Shown: positions 57,825 through 64,000 of the stretch, in pieces
Numbering within the stretch: position 1 is the first letter of the stretch
Layout of the letters: each line of letters opens with the position of its first letter
Assembly (NCBI RefSeq): GCF_003576645.1
Contig: NC_044917.1
Coordinates: 19,401,033-19,465,032 of the forward strand
Source: Ipomoea triloba
Lineage: Eukaryota; Streptophyta; Magnoliopsida; Solanales; Convolvulaceae
DNA: 64,000 nucleotides
Reading direction: 5' to 3'
The notes under the pieces: model-generated
Seen by the model: the letters and a program-made list of their open reading frames with translations, nothing else
Database searches by the model: none
What the model was told of the DNA's origin: nothing
Made by a program: the position numbers and the translations under genes

Positions 57825-60026
57825 ATGGACAGCATGTTGTCGAGACATCTCCTTTTTGATCTTAGCAGGTTCGATGACTGGAAAACACGCATGCTTGCGT
57901 ATCTATCAGCCCTCCATAATGAGATGGCCGAAGTGATAACATCTGGACCAGTCAAGATTTTAATGGTAAACACGGCTGCTGAGCAAACCAGGGAAACACC
58001 AAAGTACATCCCAAAACCTAGGGAAGAATGGACAAGTGATGATAGGAAGAGAAACAACCTGGACAACATTGCCAAGGATATTCTCTTCAGAGCTATAGAC
58101 GAAACCATCTTCCCAAAAGTAAGAAAGTGCAAAACGGCGAAAGAGGGATGGGATACTTTGATGTTAATTGGTGAAGGTGACGAACAGGAAAAGGAGAACA
58201 AGCTCACCGTGGCCATGAAGAAGTTCGAGGACTTCAAGATGAAGCCAGGGGAGAGCATCGACAACATGGAATCTCGGTTCATGAAGCTATCAATAGAGAT
58301 CAGTGATCTCGAGAAGGAGATTCCACAAAAGGAGCTAAACCTGAAGGTCTTACGAGGCCTTACCAAGGAGTGGGAAATGAAGGTGATCACAATGCGTGAT
58401 CACAGGGATTTGAAGAACACCACAACCGACCAACTGTTCAGAGATCTCAAAGCCGTCGAATTTGAGATGCTTCCGAGAGATGAGGACGTGGTGGACAGAC
58501 GAAATGTAGCACTGGTTGCTGATCAACCATCCACCTCTTCAAGGTCAGATTCTAATCCCACTAATATGTTATCTGACGAACAGTTTGCTCTCTTCATGAG
58601 GAAATTCAGGAAATTCATGAGGAAGTCAACGGAGAGCAACACAAGTTCACCTTCCTCCTCAAGAAGGAACAATGAGAAACATTCATCCAGAAGGATAGAG
58701 GAGGAAAATCAGGGTCTTTGCTACAACTGCAGGAGACCAGGACACTTCAAAGCCGAGTGCCCTTACCCTATGGTAAGTAAGTATCAAGGACAAGAAGGCA
58801 GGGATTCCAGGAAAAAGGAGGAATTCAAAGAGAAGCCAGCACAAAGTGGCTTCAAGGGAGATTCAAAGAAACATCTGCGCAGAAAGGCGCTTGTTGCTGA
58901 GGAACTCGAGAGATCAATCGAGGAGTCCGAGACATCGAGCTCCAGTGAAGGAAGCAGCAGCTCAGAAGATGAGAGGGGACTCATCTGCTTATACACCGAG
59001 GAAGAAGAGGATCAATGTCTAATGGCCATTGACAATGAGGTAACCTCTACTTCCACATCTCGCTGCTCTACCTCTACCTCTCGATGTTCTTCGTTCGGAA
59101 GCGATGAAGATCCCTTTGAGATGCTTGAAACACTTAAAAGGGATCTCGGTATCGCTAACAGCACTCATGCCAAAATCAGGGAAGAAAACAGCAAGCTAAC
59201 TGCTGAAAGAGATATGCTTAAGAACGTCTCGAAAGAGAATTCAGAGCTAACTCTCAAAGTAAGTGAGTTAGAAGCTAAAGTAATCCTACTGACTGAAGAG
59301 TGCAAAGCTCGAGAAACCAGAGAGCTTAATCTTAGAAAGGTCATAGCATCATATACTAATTCCTCCAAAGCTATGGAGAAAATGGTAAATGATCACAGAC
59401 CTACTAGTGATAGAACCGGTCTAGGGTTCCGTCAAAACTGTCTCTCGAGAGATAAACAGACCAATGGTTTGGGAACTTCAAATCATGGAGGATCTCAACC
59501 CAAACCAAACAAAGGTCATATAAGACCAACAGAAAAGACCAGAGTAGCTATTCATAAACCGTCCCTATACACCAGCAATGGAAAGTATAGGAAAGCTACG
59601 AAGAATGGCCGGGTAAACAATATCGAGAGATCACCTTGCTATCTCTCGCAAGGCCATTCCAAGTACAAAAGGAGCTACATTCCATATAATGCGCTTCAAG
59701 GCAAATATGGAAGGTCTGAGATCCAAAAAGTTAGGAACTCACGGATGGAAAAAGGCAGACTCTATCCATCTAGTGAGAATTGGTCATCGAATCATGATTT
59801 CTGGAAAAAACCTCACTTCCAGCAATTTCACATGACCAAACAGCGTATGAAAGGCATGGTGCATAAGCCGATCGAAAAGTCTATACCTAAATTGATTTAT
59901 GCACCAAAGAGGCCCAAAACCTTTGCTAGCATTCCTTGTGATTATCAAACACATAATGGCTACATTGCACCTAGGCCCGGAGTAATGGGTCCAAGGTATA
60001 AATGGATGCCTAAACTTATTAACTAA
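57825..60026 (+). CDS. Sirevirus-type gag polyprotein
   Basis: ATG at 57825 (MDSMLSRHLLFDLSRFDDWK) is the best start; the frame is open further upstream but without ATG. About 733 residues, long for copia gag. Order: capsid-type (UBN2-like) region to about residue 225, an S-rich linker, a CCHC zinc knuckle CYNCRRPGHFKAEC at 58719-58760, an acidic Ser/Glu segment, a coiled coil (about 59155-59350, heptad-like LTAERDMLKNVSKENSELTL), and a basic tail. Sirevirus Gag coiled coils are known to bind dynein light chain LC8. The frame is intact to TAA at 60024. Protease follows in another frame. It forms the particle and binds RNA. Confidence 0.85.
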   Translation: MDSMLSRHLLFDLSRFDDWKTRMLAYLSALHNEMAEVITSGPVKILMVNTAAEQTRETPKYIPKPREEWTSDDRKRNNLDNIAKDILFRAIDETIFPKVRKCKTAKEGWDTLMLIGEGDEQEKENKLTVAMKKFEDFKMKPGESIDNMESRFMKLSIEISDLEKEIPQKELNLKVLRGLTKEWEMKVITMRDHRDLKNTTTDQLFRDLKAVEFEMLPRDEDVVDRRNVALVADQPSTSSRSDSNPTNMLSDEQFALFMRKFRKFMRKSTESNTSSPSSSRRNNEKHSSRRIEEENQGLCYNCRRPGHFKAECPYPMVSKYQGQEGRDSRKKEEFKEKPAQSGFKGDSKKHLRRKALVAEELERSIEESETSSSSEGSSSSEDERGLICLYTEEEEDQCLMAIDNEVTSTSTSRCSTSTSRCSSFGSDEDPFEMLETLKRDLGIANSTHAKIREENSKLTAERDMLKNVSKENSELTLKVSELEAKVILLTEECKARETRELNLRKVIASYTNSSKAMEKMVNDHRPTSDRTGLGFRQNCLSRDKQTNGLGTSNHGGSQPKPNKGHIRPTEKTRVAIHKPSLYTSNGKYRKATKNGRVNNIERSPCYLSQGHSKYKRSYIPYNALQGKYGRSEIQKVRNSRMEKGRLYPSSENWSSNHDFWKKPHFQQFHMTKQRMKGMVHKPIEKSIPKLIYAPKRPKTFASIPCDYQTHNGYIAPRPGVMGPRYKWMPKLIN

Positions 60027-60061
60027 TCAGGACCCAAAGTTTGGGTACCTAAATCTGCTTG

Positions 60062-60599
60062 ATCTGCTTGCAGGACACTAGGGACATATGGTTGATTGAC
60101 AGTGGATGTTCGAGACATATGACGGGAAACTTAACACTACTAGAGAACATCCATCCTATCGAAGGTCCCTCGGTGACATTTGGAGACAACGAGAAGAAAG
60201 GTCGCACAAAGGCTGTCGGTGAAGTTCATAAGAATGAATTGGTGATCAAGGGGGTATCCTACGTTGAGGAGCTCAAATTTAACCTCCTTAGCACAAGCCA
60301 GTTCTGTGACAAGGGCTACAGAGTAATCTTCACCAAAGGCAAGAGCCAAATCATACAAGAGGAATCTCTCGAAGTCGTCCTGGAAGCAGCAAGGAAAGGA
60401 AACATGTACATAGTGGATTGGAGATCTGCCAAACCATCCCTATGTATGCTGGCAAGGAGCAAGGAAGACTTATGCTAGGATTGGCACAGTAAGCTTAGCC
60501 ATCTGAACTTCAAAACTATCAACAAGCTTGCTAAGAGGAACCTTGTGGAAGGACTGCCCAAAGTGACGTTTCGAAAGGATAAGATATGTGAGGCATGTC
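60062..60599 (+). pseudogene. Copia protease and start of integrase, truncated
   Basis: Protease motif WLIDSGCSRHM with DSG at 60098-60106, then LLSTSQFCDKGYRV. TAG at 60476 breaks the frame just before the integrase zinc region (WHSKLSHLNFKTINKLAK...KICEAC), which runs into a single N at 60600. The integrase core and RT are absent. Confidence 0.8.
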
Positions 60600-60600
60600 N
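60600..60600. other. Single-N assembly junction
   Basis: One N where integrase should continue. Instead the sequence jumps back to the middle of gag. Confidence 0.9.
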
Positions 60601-62229
60601 GAGAGGGGACTCATCTGCTTATACACCGAGGAAGAAGAGGATCAATGTCTAATGGCCATTGACAATGAGGTAACCTCTACTTCCACATCTCGCTGCTCTA
60701 CCTCTACCTCTCGATGTTCTTCGTTCGGAAGCGATGAAGATCCCTTTGAGATGCTTGAAACACTTAAAAGGGATCTCGGTATCGCTAACAGCACTCATGC
60801 CAAAATCAGGGAAGAAAACAGCAAGCTAACTGCTGAAAGAGATATGCTTAAGAACGTCTCGAAAGAGAATTCAGAGCTAACTCTCAAAGTAAGTGAGTTA
60901 GAAGCTAAAGTAATCCTACTGACTGAAGAGTGCAAAGCTCGAGAAACCAGAGAGCTTAATCTTAGAAAGGTCATAGCATCATATACTAATTCCTCCAAAG
61001 CTATGGAGAAAATGGTAAATGATCACAGACCTACTAGTGATAGAACCGGTCTAGGGTTCCGTCAAAACTGTCTCTCGAGAGATAAACAGACCAATGGTTT
61101 GGGAACTTCAAATCATGGAGGATCTCAACCCAAACCAAACAAAGGTCATATAAGACCAACAGAAAAGACCAGAGTAGCTATTCATAAACCGTCCCTATAC
61201 ACCAGCAATGGAAAGTATAGGAAAGCTACGAAGAATGGCCGGGTAAACAATATCGAGAGATCACCTTGCTATCTCTCGCAAGGCCATTCCAAGTACAAAA
61301 GGAGCTACATTCCATATAATGCGCTTCAAGGCAAATATGGAAGGTCTGAGATCCAAAAAGTTAGGAACTCACGGATGGAAAAAGGCAGACTCTATCCATC
61401 TAGTGAGAATTGGTCATCGAATCATGATTTCTGGAAAAAACCTCACTTCCAGCAATTTCACATGACCAAACAGCGTATGAAAGGCATGGTGCATAAGCCG
61501 ATCGAAAAGTCTATACCTAAATTGATTTATGCACCAAAGAGGCCCAAAACCTTTGCTAGCATTCCTTGTGATTATCAAACACATAATGGCTACATTGCAC
61601 CTAGGCCCGGAGTAATGGGTCCAAGGTATAAATGGATGCCTAAACTTATTAACTAATCAGGACCCAAAGTTTGGGTACCTAAATCTGCTTGATCTGCTTG
61701 CAGGACACTAGGGACATATGGTTGATTGACAGTGGATGTTCGAGACATATGACGGGAAACTTAACACTACTAGAGAACATCCATCCTATCGAAGGTCCCT
61801 CGGTGACATTTGGAGACAACGAGAAGAAAGGTCGCACAAAGGCTGTCGGTGAAGTTCATAAGAATGAATTGGTGATCAAGGGGGTATCCTACGTTGAGGA
61901 GCTCAAATTTAACCTCCTTAGCACAAGCCAGTTCTGTGACAAGGGCTACAGAGTAATCTTCACCAAAGGCAAGAGCCAAATCATACAAGAGGAATCTCTC
62001 GAAGTCGTCCTGGAAGCAGCAAGGAAAGGAAACATGTACATAGTGGATTGGAGATCTGCCAAACCATCCCTATGTATGCTGGCAAGGAGCAAGGAAGACT
62101 TATGCTAGGATTGGCACAGTAAGCTTAGCCATCTGAACTTCAAAACTATCAACAAGCTTGCTAAGAGGAACCTTGTGGAAGGACTGCCCAAAGTGACGTT
62201 TCGAAAGGATAAGATATGTGAGGCATGTC
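60601..62229 (+). repeat. Perfect 1,629-bp duplicate of 58971-60599
   Basis: Starts GAGAGGGGACTCATCTGC in both copies and ends AGGCATGTC before an N in both. All encoded peptides are the same (gag C-terminus, protease, start of integrase). The offset is exactly 1,630 bases. This is most likely an assembly duplication, not biology. Confidence 0.93.
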
Positions 62230-62231
62230 NT

Positions 62232-62342
62232 TTGGAATACGTTGCAACGGAGGAGCAACTAGCAGATATTTTCACAAAAGCGTTATGTGAAAATAGATTC
62301 TCTCAACTAAGGTTAGAATTGGGAATGATAGAATTGGGATGA
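62232..62342 (+). pseudogene. Copia RNase H C-terminus
   Basis: After the N at 62230 the frame reads LEYVATEEQLADIFTKAL, then ...LELGMIELG and TGA at 62340. This is the standard end of copia pol. The intervening integrase core, RT and most of RNase H (roughly 3 kb in a normal element) are missing. Confidence 0.85.
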
Positions 62343-62542
62343 ATGATCAAATCTTATCTTCTTGTATTTAGTGCCATGAACTGTTTCGCATGTGAGGAGC
62401 GGTTTCATCAACTTTATGGCAGCTTTGGAGTTACACAAGCATTGAATGGTCATTCATATCGCATCCCGTGACTCAACAGTGGTAACCTTTTTGGGCTATA
62501 AATAGAAGGATTTTCTCACTAGTTTATATCATCGACTTCTTC

Positions 62543-62914
62543 ATGGAGAAGAAGAAAGGAAAAGACGATGTACCGTTCTGGTATAGAGGGAGAAAATCAG
62601 CAACAAAGTCCAAAGACTTTCAAGGAGAAAACTATCCAGAATCAACGAAGGGTGAACAGATTACGGAGCTTCCTGATAATCCAAGCAAGTATCCTATTCC
62701 CATCCAAGGTGAATGGATCCCCAAATGCGAGGAGATCCACAACGATGGGATACTGGAATCAGGAGAAGAGTCCCGTATAAGTGGGACTCCTACCGCTGCA
62801 CATTCTGGAAAAGGACCTCCCTCAACCAAATGGAGAACCAAGGGAAAGGGAGATGAAGCCTGTGAGGAAGGCAGCAGCGGAGAGAAGAACAAGAAGGGGA
62901 GTAGCCACTTCTAG
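62543..62914 (+). CDS. Accessory ORF after pol, 123 aa, unknown
   Basis: MEKKKGKDDVPFWYRGRKSA start, rich in Lys, Glu, Gly and Ser, with a basic C-terminus (KWRTKGKGDEACEEGSSGEK). No known domain, signal peptide or membrane segment. GCTATAAATAGAAGG at about 62494-62508 lies about 35-50 bp upstream of the ATG, so it may have its own promoter. Sireviruses can carry extra ORFs between pol and the 3' LTR, some env-like; this one is not env-like. Confidence 0.45.
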   Translation: MEKKKGKDDVPFWYRGRKSATKSKDFQGENYPESTKGEQITELPDNPSKYPIPIQGEWIPKCEEIHNDGILESGEESRISGTPTAAHSGKGPPSTKWRTKGKGDEACEEGSSGEKNKKGSSHF

Positions 62915-63247
62915 TTCTGTTATTAGGAGAAATAGGACTTTAGATGGCTAGTTTCTGTTCTAACGATAGATTCCTATTAGGCTATCCAAGGCCAAACAAA
63001 AGTTTCTAAGGAATCTAATAGGATATTGATTCATATGTAATGTTTTTGAAAATCACTAAATGAACTTAAGGAAATGCTCCAAGTGATATCTTTTGATGAA
63101 TCAATCTTGTCTCCGTATCGCAATCTGTGTTCGAAAGGTAGTTCGAGAGGTACATGTTCAGTTTGCCTTTTTGTGTCATGTCTCGAAGAAGGGTAGTTCG
63201 AGAGATCACTTCGAAAGATATCAAACTGACCATCTACGTATCTCTAG

Positions 63248-63370
63248 ATGGAGGAATAAGGAGGGTTAGGGATCGATCACTCAGGGGGAAGATCCTTAAC
63301 CACAGAAATGCTCAGATGGAGGAATAAGGAGGTTTAGGGATAAATCACTCAGGGGGAAGATCCTTAAACT
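63248..63370 (+). repeat. Duplicated polypurine-type block
   Basis: GATGGAGGAATAAGGAGG followed by ATCACTCAGGGGGAAGATCC occurs at 63248-63296 and again at 63316-63362. Repeated polypurine tracts upstream of the 3' LTR are known from Sireviruses. The region just before (63130-63235) has TTCGAGAG motifs like those in the LTR. Confidence 0.7.
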
Positions 63371-63834
63371 AGCAAAATCGAGAGTTTACCTTCGAGAGGT
63401 AAAGCCAATGAGCTCAACGGACATATGTGGAATGGCTAACTTTGGACATTAATGTTAGCCACGTGGTCTTCGGTTACTGACGGTTTTCCGCTCTTAAAGG
63501 CATTATCTTGATAAGTGGGAGCATGCTTATATAAATATCATCTCTTTATATCCCACTATCCAAAACCGTATTATATCTTACCAAAATACCCTTATCATAT
63601 CTTACATATCATAACCGTTATAAAGGGTATTTCTGACCTTTAAATTCTTTTAAATTAACCGGGATCCCTTTTCGGGTCAAGCTCTCAACCCTACCCATAT
63701 ATCCAACCCGAATCCACATGATAAAAAAGCCAAACCCTTCTTCCTTACCCGGACTCAAGCTCAAACCAAATACCCAAATCCCCCAAATCCTAAACACTGT
63801 ACACATTCCCTCCAAAAGCTCAAATCTTTCAACT

Positions 63835-64000
63835 ATGGCGTCCGAATCCTCCACATCAACCTCATCTTCCGACGCATATCAGAGGGAGTTGCGACACATT
63901 CGCACTCAGATCAAACAAGTCAAGGCGGGGAGTATCCTTGACAAAAATGGCTTCATCACCCACTCATCAAATCCAAAGATGGCGGAGAAAGTCCTGAAAA
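63835..64000 (+). CDS. Partial ORF at window end, unknown
   Basis: ATG at 63835 opens MASESSTSTSSSDAYQRELR and then RHIRTQIKQVKAGSILDKNG up to the window edge (55 codons). Ser/Thr-rich start then a charged helix-like stretch. TATA-like TTATATAAATATC at about 63527 and TTTATATCCC lie upstream, with a C/A-rich leader. It could be the env-like or accessory ORF of the Sirevirus-type element or a captured gene. Confidence 0.45.
   Translation, partial: MASESSTSTSSSDAYQRELRHIRTQIKQVKAGSILDKNGFITHSSNPKMAEKVLK

Larger units (their letters stand above)
56045..64000 (+). mobile_element. Sirevirus-type copia element, incomplete in window
   Basis: The 5' LTR is 56045-57711, the primer site TGGTATCAGAGC at 57714-57725, then a long gag, protease, a pol gap, the end of RNase H, accessory ORFs and two polypurine-type blocks. 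A gag with a long coiled-coil C-terminus and repeated CTCAGGGGGAAGATCC blocks after pol are Sirevirus features. The 3' LTR is outside the window. It is inserted in the LARD-like 5' LTR. Confidence 0.85.

Noticed and set aside
60595..61656. 353-codon protein starting at the N
   Set aside because: It is the C-terminal part of gag in the duplicated block, not a separate gene.

Overview
This window is eukaryotic, from a flowering plant and most likely a eudicot. The evidence is one five-exon plant laccase gene, AT-rich non-coding DNA with GT-AG introns, and a dense nest of plant transposon families (Ty1/copia, Ty3/gypsy, MULE, Helitron, PIF/Harbinger and Stowaway MITEs). I could not fix the species. 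The laccase is the only host gene I can support; nearly everything from 5.8 kb onward is mobile DNA or its debris.

Layout. 357-607: Stowaway-like MITE. 872-5180 (minus): laccase, whose first intron carries a same-strand non-autonomous Helitron. 5870-7188: MULE-MITE with a 9-bp target duplication, split by a 560-N gap whose two sides are the same 299 bp. 9458-9758: Tourist-like MITE. 10831-16995: copia element with two 821-bp LTRs (about 4 differences) and TSD TTTTA, but a broken gag-pol. 17.0-20.4 kb: microsatellite, copia remnant, degenerate tandem repeats and an array of GATGGC/GCCATC palindromes. 20437-23090: a Helitron inserted into another Helitron. 23550-24408: PIF/Harbinger-like element. 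25505-33721: MuDR-type transposase pseudogene, cut by a 3.27-kb solo LTR (28460-31726, TSD TGTGC).

34.0-56.0 kb is a stack of gypsy-type elements. Two truncated LTRs of the same family (34024-36635) abut an Athila-like gag (minus). A 2.97-kb solo LTR (TSD ACGAC) sits exactly in that element's primer-binding site. Head-to-head Athila-like LTR regions follow. Then comes a large element on the minus strand (42876-56044) with LTRs over 3 kb, a tRNA-iMet primer site, a polypurine tract and a 2.66-kb interior with no recognisable pol, i.e. LARD-like. Its 3' LTR holds another truncated gypsy LTR and a palindromic MULE-MITE. Its 5' LTR is cut by a Sirevirus-type copia element (56045 to past the window end). 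That copia has a long gag, but integrase and RT are absent, replaced by a perfect 1,629-bp duplication with a single N after each copy.

The most useful second-look items are: a probable intron preserved inside every long gypsy LTR of one family; the LARD-like element itself; a young copia with dead genes, no standard tRNA primer site and a 15-bp LTR/leader inverted repeat; repeated TCGAGAG and GAGACA motifs in two unrelated copia LTRs; TATA-led accessory ORFs after the Sirevirus pol; and three N sites that all mark false duplications.
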